Shown piece by piece: positions 11,397 through 26,682 of a stretch of 64,000 bases of DNA. The position numbers and the translations under genes were made by a program. The stretch lies in NCBI GenBank assembly GCA_027943335.1, contig BSBK01002057.1:124001-188000 (forward strand), written 5' to 3'. Below the pieces are notes generated by a model. It made no database searches and was not told where the DNA came from. It saw nothing but the letters and a program-made list of their open reading frames with translations. This DNA comes from Chamaecyparis obtusa. Taxonomy: Eukaryota; Streptophyta; Pinopsida; Cupressales; Cupressaceae. Position 1 is the first letter of the stretch, and the number at the start of each line of letters is the position of its first letter.

Positions 11397-11702
11397 CTAC
11401 CTCTGAAGAACTATCACTTCCAACCCATTTAAATATTCATCATTTCTATATTTGAAAGTCCAATCCTCATCCTCAATAATGTTATTTGCAATTGGTTTTT
11501 CCAAAATGTCTATTATTCCCAACACTCTTTTCAGAAACTTCAAACTTCTTTGTATGATAATCTTCATACATTCCTTATCTTCCCACTCCTAGTTGGTTAA
11601 GATAAAAAACCTTTTTGTAGGACCACCATAGGCGCTTCTATGAATACTCGTTCCAAAATATGGAACCCTCCCTCCAACCTTCATTACCATAGCATAATCC
11701 AT
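11397..11702 (-). pseudogene. Unidentified gene fragment, left copy (broken by TAG)
   Basis: Counterpart of the 101-codon open frame at 59,653-59,958. Here the frame is interrupted at 11,589-11,591, where TAG replaces the tryptophan codon of the other copy. Upstream of the Met the same frame continues as coding-like sequence (EAIINIDGD) and then reaches a TAA in both copies. The product is not recognised. Composition (WEWEDKE, YGGPTKRFF) looks protein-like rather than random, but that is a weak argument. Confidence 0.35.
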
Positions 11703-13143
11703 TGGGAAAGGAATTGTTTAATCTCCATCAATGTTGATTATGGCTTCATAGAGACCAAGCAATTATTTGTTTTCAAACAACCTAATACAAACTTCTTCTA
11801 CAATCACCCTTTTCTCCCCTGCAAAAAGAATGGAGGCTAGAAAACCAAATGAAATGTCTGAAGAATTAACTCTATGTCTATGATTGGTATGGATTTAGTT
11901 ATACCCTAAAATTCTCCTCATCACATGAACTATCAACCTATTATTATACGTAACACCTCATCAATTCTAAAATCAGTTATGGAGCCCTCAAAGGTTTTGA
12001 TTTATGTTGAAGAAATTAAAAAACCAAAAAACCAATTGATGAGTGGAGCAAGGAAAGAAATGGCTAACTCAAACCATCCTAGAGAAGAAAATAAATTAAG
12101 GAAAACATACATTTCACCTTGATCACCACAAATGTACATGTGACTTCCAAAATAAGCCATCTGTATTGTTAGTGAAAAAATTTGTCCTCTTCAAAATACC
12201 TTTACAAATAAGTCCTAAAGCCCAAACTGGAGGACACAATCGGTACCGATAGTTGAGCTACTTGCACTGGTGATGTGCAAGTGCTCTCTGAATTTTGATA
12301 TGAAGGTACACCTCCCTTATTTTGATTTACAATGAATAAGATATTGATTATGTCTTTAACTCGAAGGCACAAAGGTACACTAACATTCACCCATCAACAT
12401 GGTATGAATGCAATTACAGATTTAAATAATTTAAAAGAAAACTAAATACATGGTACAAAGACCATTTATTCAATCTTCCCACTATAGAGAAACGAGAGAA
12501 AGATTTGATATTTCATTTAAGATATGAATAAATAAAACTCACAGATTTTATGAAAATACACGCACATTCAAACGGAATAGGACACCATCCAAAATTGATT
12601 GAGATAACTCAGAGATTAGCTTTAGTTAGAGAAAATATATTTAAACTTAAAGGTTTAGCGTACATTCTCCCCTCTCTTCAAACACACAGATAATAACTCA
12701 AAGATTATATTGCCCTTGTACCAAAATCAGGCTTTGAAAATAAAACATACATTCCATCTTTTCCCTGTTACAAATAGAAATCATAATTTTTTTTCTCCTT
12801 CCCTGTAGCACAGAGAATCTCCTAGAAAAAAGAACCCTTTCTCTTGGCAAGAAAACACAATAAATATGCTATCTCCACTCCTCCGGTTTTTCAATAATCA
12901 TTTCTTGAAATGAGAAGTATTAAATATTTAATAACAACCTTCGCTTGTGGCCCTTGTGGATAGTTTCAACTAAAAATCATGACCATATAATATAGTTTCC
13001 TATTGCTATCCATTTTGTATTTAACTTCTTTTCTTATCTTCAAGGAAACTGGAGAGACCTCTACACATCTCCTCCCATATCATACATTACTCCTGATAAT
13101 AATCGGTCTCTTTCACCTTTAGTGGAGACGGAATTGGATGCAC
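11703..13143. other. Gene-free stretch
   Basis: AT-rich; short open frames on both strands lack recognisable domains. Nothing supportable as a gene or RNA. Confidence 0.5.
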
Positions 13144-13551
13144 CTACACAAGTTGTACCTTTAATCCCATCTCTCTATCCCAAAGATCTGCATCCTTTTC
13201 AAAATCCTCACCATCGATAAATTCATTTTTTTCCTTTGTTATATGTCTCAATTCTTTCTCCATGTCTTTAGCTTCCGTAGGAAGTTGTGTGCATCTCAAG
13301 TTCACTCGAGAACTAGCCTTATTAGTCATATCAATTGCTTTATCAGGAAGGAATCGATCCTTGATATACTAATTAGACAATTGAGTGGCAACAACCAAAC
13401 CCTCACTAGTATAATACAACTTTTGATGTATCTCATAGAATTCACATAAACTTCCCAAAATATATATGGCCTCATTGACAATAGGTTTTGGCATAAGGAA
13501 TGCAGAATGTTGAATTAGAAGCATAGAAGTGGAAATATCCACCATAGACAT
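13144..13551 (-). pseudogene. ClpC-like (chloroplast Clp ATPase) pseudogene fragment, left copy
   Basis: Two adjacent minus-strand frames line up, across one stop near 13,369, with the end of the first AAA+ module and the UVR region of plant ClpC/Hsp93. Landmarks are FYEIHQKLYYT (ClpC YEIHHKLRYT), then [10 protein letters not shown] in the gap between the frames, then [18 protein letters not shown] and [12 protein letters not shown]. The last corresponds to the ClpC stretch around LPEEA...KELRQITKEKNEA. The intact protein is a stromal Hsp100 chaperone of about 900 residues; only about 130-170 residues are seen. No intron is evident within the fragment. The source gene is recognised from family knowledge. 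It is a gene fragment, not a functional gene. Confidence 0.85.
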
Positions 13552-13950
13552 GTTGTGTGATAATTATAGGCTTGAACTCTATGTTGAATGTATAAGCTAT
13601 TGCTTCTAATCATTAGACTCGGTTCTTGATTTGTTTGAATGTCAATGGAGACCTGCTAGCATTAATAGTTGATGCTTCATAGCATGAAAGGTGTTTTTAG
13701 TACGTTCATTGATACTAGAAAGACATAGTAGAGACTACAAACTCTTACATATCTTTCCTATGATTCCACATGATTTGAAGGCCCATAGATTATTGAACCT
13801 ATGATTTTTTGTGTTCCAACTTTTAGTTCTGGATAAAAGTACAAACTTGTGTCGTAGTAGAGGACAATCGACGAGTTTTGATAGTAAGTACTTTTGGGTG
13901 GACATGGTTCAACTAAATATGCACGGCACATACACGTCACTAAGTGTCAT

Positions 13951-14113
13951 CGACGTGGGATACATGTTTTGGCCGAAACAGGTTCGATCGAACAAACAAA
14001 TGAGTAAATATAAATGAAATATGTTAAATCAATGAAGAATTAGTGCATATATATGCAAGGGGGTTAGATCGAACCTGGTCTGGCCAAAACTACCTATGTG
14101 GCATCCCATGTGG
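13951..14113. repeat. Imperfect inverted repeat / foldback hairpin
   Basis: The left arm (13,951-13,989) and the reverse complement of the right arm (14,067-14,113) share GTGGGAT..., TTTTGGCC.., and CAGGTTCGATC, about 40 bp with a few gaps. The arms are separated by about 77 bp. This resembles the core of a MITE or foldback element; no target duplication could be fixed. It recurs at 62,207-62,369. Confidence 0.65.
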
Positions 14114-14119
14114 CAGCCA

Positions 14120-17852
<3,733 letters not shown>

Positions 17853-17856
17853 TGAG

Positions 17857-18860
17857 GGGTATGTGTAGGATCATGGTATGCCAAAAAGTGGCAATGTGAA
17901 AAAGAAGTCCTAATTTATAGACGAGCTTTGAAAAACAACTATAACTTTCAAATAGTATAACATTTTTGAAATCTGAAATATACATCACATTCTATGTTTC
18001 ACCTAATACAATAATAATAAACAATTCTTTCAATTTGATGAAGTTTAGACTAAGTTAAGGTGGTTAGACATGAGAGTTTTTATATTCATGAAAATTTGTA
18101 GTAGAAAAATCATAATTAAATATTTACTTGGAAAAAAAATACAAAAAAATATACATTACATCTGGACATGAGTCTACTACTTTTATCTAGAAGCTTATAA
18201 AAAAATATTATCATTTGATTTTGTTTAATGTGGCTAGACATACACCTACTTGTTATCTTTCTAGTCCTGATTGGTAGACTTATTAAAAAATAGCTACAAC
18301 TTTCAAACTGTCTAACATTTTTTAAATCTAAAACATGTGTCACATTCCATGATTTTCCGACTGCAATAAAAATAAAATAAAAAATTCAATTTGATAAAGT
18401 TTAGACTAAGTTAACTTTGTCAGACACGAGAGTTTTTGTATTTTGGAAAAGTTTTAGATGAAAAGTCATAATTAATTATTTACATGGAAAAAAACTACAA
18501 AAAAATATGCGTCACATCCAAACATGAGTCTAATACTTATATCTAGAATCTTGTAAATTTTTTTTATCATTTCATTGTGTTTAAGGTGGTCAGACATACA
18601 CCTACTTCTTATTTTTTCTTGAAATTTTTGTATTGCTACATTGAAATTCAAAATTTTTAACATATAGAATAATTGTTTTTCAAAAAAGGCCAAGTATCAG
18701 AAACTAAATTCAATTTCCTACAGATTCTCTTCTTACGTATTTTTGATATAATATTTATAACTTGATCAAATTTTTATGTCAACTTTCCTAAACCCGATTT
18801 TTTGAATTTTCATTGCCACTTAAGGGATTAGTTTGGCATACCATGATCTTGCACATACCC
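17857..18860. mobile_element. Non-autonomous DNA element with 29-bp terminal inverted repeats and TGAG target duplication
   Basis: The left terminus (17,857-17,885) begins GGGTATGTGTAGGATCATG. The right terminus (18,832-18,860) is its reverse complement with two mismatches. Both are flanked by TGAG (17,853-17,856 and 18,861-18,864). A subterminal AAGTGGCAATG is also mirrored near 18,810-18,822. The inside is filled by two diverged direct copies of a ~357-bp unit. No transposase is encoded, so it would depend on an enzyme supplied elsewhere. The superfamily is not assigned: a 4-bp duplication with GGG ends does not match a family I can name safely. Confidence 0.8.
17917..18620. repeat. Two diverged ~357-bp direct repeats inside the TIR element
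   Basis: Landmarks recur in order: AACTTTCAAA, GTTTAGACTAAGTTAA, GACA.GAGAGTTTTT, CATGAGTCTA and AGACATACACCTACTT (for example about 18,236 and 18,591). This looks like an internal tandem duplication after or during element formation. Confidence 0.75.
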
Positions 18861-18894
18861 TGAGCATTATCTTAATCACATAATAAATTATCAA

Positions 18895-19204
18895 TTCACC
18901 TCATCGTAGTTGGAAGGAGGGAGAGTAGGTAAGAGGGTAAAACACAAATCCCTAAGTGAAGCCAGGAGGGACGAGTTTCCCTTTGGAATTAGGCTATATG
19001 AACTAAGGACCCCAACACGTGTCCCTGACATTCCTTTGTGATGAGAAAAATCTAATGATAAAGTTTCCCCATCATAGTTGGAGGGAGGACCAAGTAGGTA
19101 AGAGGGTAGGGCTGATCGCTAAGGAAAGAGGGATGCATTCCACTCTTGGGCTTAGACTAATTGAGCCAAGGGATCTCGCTACAATGTCTTGGCATTCCTT
19201 TATG

Positions 19205-19206
<2 letters not shown>
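18895..19206. repeat. Diverged tandem duplication (~165-bp unit)
   Basis: CATCGTAGTTGGAAGGAGGG...GGTAAGAGGG...CTTTG.GATGA (18,901 onward) recurs as CATCATAGTTGGAGGGAGGA...GGTAAGAGGG...CTTTATGATAA (19,065-19,206). Moderately diverged; no coding sense recognised. It lies between the TIR element and the gypsy 3' region. Confidence 0.7.

Positions 19207-19277
<71 letters not shown>
19207..19277. repeat. (TA)n microsatellite, about 35 units
   Basis: About 70 bp of uninterrupted TA/AT dinucleotides ending TATATGAGATC. Confidence 0.95.
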
Positions 19278-19281
<4 letters not shown>

Positions 19282-21113
19282 TCAATATTTTGGTTATGAC
19301 TTCATTTGTACTTGTCATGTTTTCGAGTTATGATGATATCATGTGATGCTTATGCTATGAGTTGTGTAGAATGTATGTATGGATTAATGCAATGCAATGA
19401 TTTCTTTCATATGTATGGATGTAATGCAAATGTGTTTTGATTATGAAAAGATGTATGTATGATTTTATGCTTATGCACATGGATGTATTGTAATGCAACA
19501 GATGGTTATGATATGAAATGTGGATGCAATGATACACATGATATATTTTGCAGGAATTGATGAAGACGAGTACTTAGTCTTATGTCAAAAGGATGTTTAA
19601 CCCAGGAGGATAACTGCTTGTGATTCCATGAAGAGACCTTCGAGTTAAGCGTCAGCTCTTATGAGATTTCGAGAGGTGATAGAAGAATCGTTTAAGCGTT
19701 GAAGTTTATGTAGCCATTTGTGAGATCATGCAAACATGCAAAATGCAAAGAACCATGTGAAATAAAATGCAATCTAACACCTAGGACCTAGTCACTGATC
19801 ATGTGTCGGTCAATTTCATCATTGAATTTTTAGGTAACCAGATAAATCAATACAATGCCCACTAGTTATGAAACCATAAACATATGAATATCGATTTGTA
19901 TACGCAAGGATCAGTACAACATCCACTAGTTAGGAAACCATGGACATATGAATATTGATATTATTTTCGGAATGTCAGATTAGATATAAGCACCAAGGCA
20001 CAAATGCCAGGATGACCTGAATATCATGTCCATTTTGATATAGCAATTTGTATACGCATCAAAACATAGATGTCGTGATGACCAGAATACACCTTGCGTA
20101 CAAACACATCAAACAGTCAAGAGATCATTATAAATCCAATGTGAATTACCTGTAGTGACCCTTTATCGTTCACATCCTTAGGTAAGATCACATTTCACAA
20201 TAGGAGAAAGAACTCACTCAAAAAAGGTAATAGTTAGATCAAACTTCCTTGAATTTTTTGGGTATCAATGGTCGAGGTACGCATGGCCATCCAATTCGAG
20301 ATAAAGGCTCTTACAGTTAGACATCATTTCAATCTAGAATTTCCAAAGTTGTTAGATTTTCACATAGAAGAAGAAAACAAAGAAAAGATTATGCCCCCAG
20401 TCATTACTCTCTAAATCCTATAAAGGACATCATTGAAGAGCTCGAAGGGACACAATATGAAAAAATCTCAATGTGAATCAGTAAGCATACAAGGAGATAA
20501 AAGCATGTAAAAACATAGATTGTTTTCAGTTTGATTGCATTGTTGTAGATGCAAAATCCTTTCTGGAGAGGAGACAGAGTGACTGAATCGGATAAAGATT
20601 CAAAGGACCTTGACTGGATATGACTCATCTGATGTATACTGGAGACCGTAGGATATGACATTGATTGCCCCCAAGTGTTAAGCATTGATAGGATACAGAT
20701 GCTTGAGCTGATTGGTGTACAGATCAACTTATTGAAAATAGGAATGCAGAAACAAACCGGGAAATATGTACAAACTAAAGCAAGACTGAAAGCTAGGAAA
20801 GACCAAGATTGCACTGATAGATGGAGCATTTTGAAACAAGTGGCACCCATTTGCCAAGATTTCACCATCTTGGCAGAGATTCTATTTTTGCTACCAAGGC
20901 GCCTGTTTCTAGGTTTTCACCAAGGCACTTTTTATTTTTCTCATTTTTTTGTATTTTGTATTTTTTCAATTTTTTTGTACTTTTGATATTTTTTACTTTT
21001 TTTGTGAATCATCAATGTGCCCATTGCTAGGTTGTCACCAAGATATTCATTTTTTTAGGACTTTTTCCAAATTTGAAGATTTTTTCAGGACATTTTACCA
21101 TAAACTGAATGCC
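19278..21113 (-). other. 3' region of gypsy element 1 (post-integrase), no gene
   Basis: Contains the long variable tail that follows integrase in Tat elements. It has T-rich runs on the plus strand at 20,930-21,090 with TTTTTTTAGGACTTTTT (shared in style with element 2 at 37,040-37,240) and purine tracts such as CTTGGGGGCAATC read on the minus strand near 20,670. A 154-codon open frame at 20,404-20,868 has no family signature and is left uncalled. Confidence 0.5.
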
Positions 21114-22190
21114 TTAGGTGTAGAATTTCTTTAGATGGAGAATGTTGATTGGTTCTCGGAGTTGTTCTCCTTCAGTCATTGAGAGTTGACAGGCACTAGA
21201 GCCAAAAGTAGCAGTGATTACAAAGGGACCCAGCCAGTTGGGTTCGAACTTCCCCTTGCATTCTTGATGTGATTGATTTTTAGGATTCTCTCTCAAGACT
21301 AGATTGCCAACCTGAAATTCTCTATGTTTGACTTTCTTGTTGTAACCTCTAGACATTCTTTTCTGATACACTCTGAGATGATCATACGCTACTTGTTTGC
21401 GCTCATCTAGTAGTTCAAGTTCTTGCAACTTAGACACTCTGTAGTCATCATCAGTTACTAGACCATGCATTCTGATTCTTAGTGATGAGATTTCAACCTC
21501 AATAGGTAGTACCGCTTCCGACCCATAAACTAAAGCAAAAGGTGTAGCCCTAGTGGGCATTCTGATACTTGTTCTGTAAGCCCAAAGAGTTGGATTGATC
21601 ATGAGATGCTAGTCTCTTTCTATCTTATTAACTGTACGGTGCAAGATTTTTAACAGATTCTTGTTAGAAGCCTCTACTTGTCCATTCCCTTGAGGATAGT
21701 AGATAGATGACCAATGTTGTGTAATCTTGAATTTAGCACATAAATCATCTAGATATTTGTTCTTGAATTGTCCACCATTATCTGTGATTATGGAATGAGG
21801 TATCCCATATCTGCATATGATATAGTTCAAGATGAACATAGATATTTGTTTTCCAATTGCTTGTGTCAAAGGGACTACTTCTACCCATTTTGTAAAATAA
21901 TTTGTAGCCGTGATTATATGGGTATGTCCATTAGAAGAATGAGGATGTATAGATCCTATAAGATCAAATGCCCATTGGTGAAAAGGCCATTGTGTAGTAA
22001 AGGGAATTAGATCTCTCCCTAGAGCATGAATTAAGTTGCCATGTACTTGGCACTTTTGACAGTTCTTAGAAAACTTGATAGACTCTTTCTCCATTTCAGA
22101 CCAATAGTACCCAGCCCTAATAAGTTTTTGAGCTAGTGTTAAACCATTCAAGTGTGACCCACAAATACCATCATGGACTTCCTCTAACAC
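21114..22190 (-). pseudogene. Integrase domain of gypsy element 1
   Basis: Inserts retrotransposon cDNA into the genome in intact elements. The N-terminal HHCC zinc finger is readable (EVHDGICGSH ... CQKCQ). The catalytic triad is complete: WAFDL, ITDNGGQF and GQVEASN supply D, D and E. The C-terminal part ends KFEPNWLGPFVI and HLKKFYT, then a natural stop at 21,114, with no chromodomain. An in-frame TAG at 21,609-21,611 replaces the Trp of the usual DWH motif and splits the domain in two. A TGA lies just upstream (22,206-22,208). Confidence 0.9.
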
Positions 22191-22481
22191 ACATTGAGAC
22201 TCTTCTCATTCTAAACATCTAAGTAGCGTACCATCTAGACCTCGTTTGTATAGATCGTGACCAATGATGATATATCGGGAGGTATTACAGATAAGGTATC
22301 TCTTTTCATGATGATTAAAGGTATCGGGAATGATTTGGTCTTTGAGATAGGAGAATAGGTTTTTATAGATAGATGAATCATGACCAACAATAGTGTAGGT
22401 CATGCGGGTTTTAGGGGAATCATATGTAGGATAAGATAGTGCTTCCACTAGGAACTCGTAGCATAGCTCATGTTCAAGCTA

Positions 22482-23117
22482 CTATAATAGAGTAGACAAC
22501 ATTGCCATTGCATCGACAACCTTATTCTCTGTTCTAGGTATTTGCTCAAATGAGATAGATATGAAATAGTTCTTTAGATCATCTACCATTCTTTTGTATG
22601 GAATGAGCTTTTCATCCTTAGTCTGGTACACATCATTAACTTGATGGATAACAAGTTGGGAGTCTCCATGAATGTGTATCTCTGTTACTCTCCACTCAAT
22701 TGCTAGTTTCATGCCATTAAGAAGGGCTTCATATTCTGCAATATTATTTGTGTAAGGAAAATTTAATATGAATGCTTTAGGTATGGAGTATCCTTGAGGA
22801 GTTATAAATAATATGCCTACTCCTGATCCATTATGTGTATAGGAGCCATCAAAGAATAACTGCCATTCTCTAGAAGAAAGAGTCATGATAGAGGAATCTA
22901 GAAATTCCATTTGCATTGGTGTATCATCAATCATAGGTGCATCTTCTAATTGATCAGAAATAACCTTGCCTTTAATAGCTTTTCTTTCAACATATTCAAT
23001 GTCAAATTCACTTAAGAGCATGACCCATTTAGCTAATCTACCTGTGAGGGCAGCCTTGCTTAGTAGGTATTTTAGTGGATCAATCTTAGCTACCAAATAG
23101 GTGGTATGTGCCAACAT
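22482..23117 (-). pseudogene. Second (archaeal-type) RNase H domain of gypsy element 1
   Basis: FFDGSYTHNGSGVGILF, then NIAEYEALLNGM, HGDSQLV and ENKVVDAMA give the D-E-D-D pattern of the additional RNase H that marks Tat-lineage gypsy elements. It follows the connecting KWVMLLSEFDI tether. Bounded downstream by tandem stops near 22,482 (STLL then two stops) and upstream by a Gln-to-stop change at 23,133. Non-functional as part of a broken polyprotein. Confidence 0.88.
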
Positions 23118-23132
23118 GTAATGTCTCAGTTT

Positions 23133-24762
23133 CTATGATGCAAAGATCACAACTAGACAAGCCTTCTCAATCATAGAATAATTCTTTTTGTATGCCACCA
23201 ATGTCCTACTGATATAGTATATAGCTCTTTCCTTTTTGTTCTCATCATGTTGTGCAAGCAATGCCCCCAGTGATGTATCTGTAGCGGAGACATATAAGAT
23301 CAAAGGATTCCCTTGAATGGGAGGCATCAAGATAGGAGGATTTGATAGATACTTCTTGATATGGTTAAAGTTGTTCTCACATTCTTCATTCCACGCAAAT
23401 GTCACACCTTTATGTAATGTTTTTGTAAAAGGCTATGATATGTTTGCTAGCTGAGATATGAAGCGTATGATAGATTGAACTCTTCCTTGCAATGTCCTCA
23501 TTTGACTAATGTTCTTGGGAGGTTGCATCTCCATGATAGCCTTTACTTTAGCTGGATCAACTTCAATGCCCTTCTTTGAAACTATGTATCCTAAGAGCTT
23601 TCCAGAAGTGACACCAAAAGCACACTTCTTAGGATTTAGTCGGAGACTAAATTTTTCCATTCTATCTAGTATCTTGCTCAAGTCATTTAGATGTTCAGTT
23701 CTAATCATAGATTTTGATAAAGTATCATCAACATAATCCTCCATAGTCCTATGCATCATGTCATGAAAAATAGATGTTATGGCTCTCTGATATGTAGCAC
23801 CAACATTCTTAAGCCCAAATGACATGACATTCCAATAGAAGGTGACCCGTGCACATGTGAAAGTAGTTTTCTCTTGATCCTCTGGAGCAATTTTTATTTG
23901 ATTATATCCAGAAAGACCATCTATTAAAGAATACATCTCAAAGCCCAGTCATGTCCACTATCATATCAATGTTAGGTAGTGGAAAATCATCCTTAGAGCA
24001 TGCTCTATTTACATCTCTAAAGTCTATGCACACTCTGATTGATTTATCTAGTTTTGAAACAGGTACAATATTAGAGATCCATTCTACATAATTGATAACT
24101 CGGATGAATCTGACTTTTAGTAGTTTCTCTAATTTAGCTTTTACCAAGAGTGCAACATGAGGATGCATCTTTCTTAATTTTTGCTTAACAGGTTTAACAT
24201 TTGGAGCTATAGATAAATGGTGCATTATAAGACTAGGATCCAATCCTAGCATATCTGAATATTTCCATGCAAAGTTGATCTTCTTCTCTGTGAGGAAGGT
24301 TGTAAATTTTTGCTTCTCTTCTTCTGATAAAGATTGTGCTACATGGATCAACTGTGGTTCCTCTGTTGTTCCCAAGCTGATGGATTGAGTGGGCTCAATT
24401 AGAACTAGAGATCTGTCATATAAATGACTCAGAAGGACATCAAATATCTCATCCTTAGGCACCTCAAAGAGGTTTTCACCTTTGGATACGTCTTTTATTT
24501 TTACTTTTGTAGGTTCTAAGACTACCACAAAGTTGTTTTCACCCTCAGAACTCTTTTTCTTTTTATTCTTAATCTTATTTTTTTGACTAAGATACTTGAT
24601 GTCCGACTCCGTCATGCTAATGCTCGGTTCACTGATGGAAGTCCTCATAGGCTCAACTGCATTGAGGTAGCAAGCAAGGGCATAGTCATTCAGGAAGGTA
24701 TAAATACAATGGCTTGAGTTTGTGGAGGTTTGATCAAGAAGTTCAGGATGTTGGATAGTCAA
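23133..24762 (-). pseudogene. Reverse transcriptase and RNase H of gypsy element 1
   Basis: N-terminal RT blocks SNIVPVSKLD and RVCIDFRDVNRA lie in 23,938-24,762. A one-base insertion at about 23,938-23,946 (where GHEMYSL is expected) shifts frame. The rest follows in 23,433-23,936: SLIDGLSGYNQIKIAPEDQ, YVDD in MEDYVDDTL and LNPKKCAFGV. TAG at 23,433 replaces Gln of the usual QPF. RNase H (FAWNEECENNF, LYVSATDTSLGALL) runs to a stop at 23,133. The catalytic YVDD remains, so inactivation comes from the frameshift and stops. In an intact element this copies RNA to cDNA inside virus-like particles. Confidence 0.92.
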
Positions 24763-25554
24763 AGTAGTGAAAGATTGGGAAAGAGTGTTTACGGATATGG
24801 ATTTGTCATCATCGGTCCTAACCTAACGCTCGAGTTCAAAGGTGATATTACAACTTAAGACATTCAATTCGTGAATAGGCTCAATGTCATTATGATAGTC
24901 CACTTCAGCCATCGGTGGATCAGACTTGATAAGTTCATCATTTCGCTCTAGACTTATGTTGGGTTTAGGTGCATATTGGTGAATAACATCAACATGTTTC
25001 TCTATAATAAGCTCATATTCTTCTGGAATGGCTCCCCATTCATAGTCATTAGATTCTTCATCTATGCCTCTAGGAAATCTAAGAACATGAGTAAAGTCAG
25101 GATGAATACCCCAAGAAGGGTTACCCTCATATTTTGATTTGAATTCATACTCATGAGAATCTATCTCAGAATAACTACCACCTTCGTCTTTGTCTTTTTG
25201 ATTGTCTTTGAGATCAGTTGGTTCTTGTGGTAAAACTATCTCTTGCTTTATAGTAGGTTCTTATGTTTCTACTACATTAATTCTTTTGATTGGATCATCT
25301 TCAACATCAAGGAGGTCTTTTATTTCTTTAGGAAAATGCTCATAAGGAATGAGCTCATTAGTGGCGTTTGAATCATCACTATCAGATTGTTTAGTTATTT
25401 CCCCTTTTAGTTGATTTTTTATGGAAGGCTCAATTTGTTCTAGAACATGTGGGGAGTTCTTGCTAAGATAGAAAGGCTTCTTCGTGTATCCTAGACCTAT
25501 TGTATTCTTGTTGTCTCAACCATGATGTTCAAGAGGTGACAGAAGACCTTTACC

Positions 25555-26400
25555 CTATAGTCCTAGAGGTCCTTTTCCTTTATATCCCATCTTAGCTATT
25601 GGTTTATCCCATGGGCCATATGACTTAGAAGGAACCTTCGATACTTTAGAGTCACTAGGTGGAACAACTTGGGATTCAGGTTCATCTTTGTAGAGCCATG
25701 CAAGTACAACTTCATCTTCCTCAAATTCTTGCTTAGGTACTTTCTCTGCAACAAATTTTCCTTTATATTCCTCAAGAGGTTCCTTAGATTCTGGTTTGGA
25801 CTGTTCTAGAGCTTGCCCATAAGACTTAGGTGAGATAGGGAGAGATGTCAAAGACAAAACTGGCTCTATAGTATATTCTCCCATACCATTTTCTTTGATG
25901 TTGACCTCTTTTGCAATATCTTCCATCTTAGATGTGGATGATACATCTATTTGCTTAATGGAAGATTCTTTGTTATTAGGAACAAGTTTATCTGCATTTT
26001 CTTTCAAGGTATTGCAAGTTGTTGACACATCAACTAGAATGGTTACCTCTACTCCGTCACAAGGAAATTTCAAGCACTGATGGTATGTAGAAGGAATAGC
26101 TTTCATTTCATGTATCCAAGGTCTCCCTAAAAGGATGTTGTAAGCCAAAGGTATATTAAGAACCTGACATATAGTATCTCTGATGATAGGACATGGTATG
26201 ATAGGCAGGACGATTGTTCCCTTGGAGGATCTTTCTTCTTCATCATATGCTTTGATAGTTATTTTCTTTCTAGGATCAATGGCTATTTCTGAAAATCCCA
26301 ATTGTGTGATCAAGCTGTAAGAACAAATATTTAGACAAGCGCCCCCATCTATCAACACACGTTTGACACGATGGTTTTGGATCAAGACTTCAATATGCAA
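25555..26400 (-). pseudogene. Aspartic protease domain of gypsy element 1
   Basis: RVLIDGGACLNIC carries the retropepsin Asp in the DGG context common in plant Tat elements, followed by YNILLGRPWIHEM, the downstream GRPW signature of plant gypsy proteases. The C-terminal part ends YKGKGPLG before a TAG at 25,555. It lies in the same register as gag upstream and RT downstream. Between it and RT (24,763-25,554) the frame continues as an acidic linker with further stops. Confidence 0.85.
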
Positions 26401-26682
26401 GGGCTAGTTATGTGGATGACTCAAGGAGTTATCATCATCCTCTGAAAAGGAGATATACTATGGAGACGTAAGATGACCAACCATAGCCTGGAATCTGTCT
26501 AAATCAAGGTTATCAGGAACATTGGATCCGAGCAGAGCTTTGTCTAGAATGGCTCTATGAGCTAGAGATATCTAAAGAAAATCAAACATGGAGATTTTAG
26601 CATTAGTATGTTGGAGTTTTTGAATGATACTGTATGAAGTAGGCCTCGTGTCCTTAAGATTTGAAGATTTAGATGTTGCCCT

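Noticed and set aside
20404..20868. 154-codon minus-strand frame rich in Cys, Phe and Ser
   Set aside because: Lies in the untranslated 3' region of the gypsy element, shows no domain and has no support as a gene.
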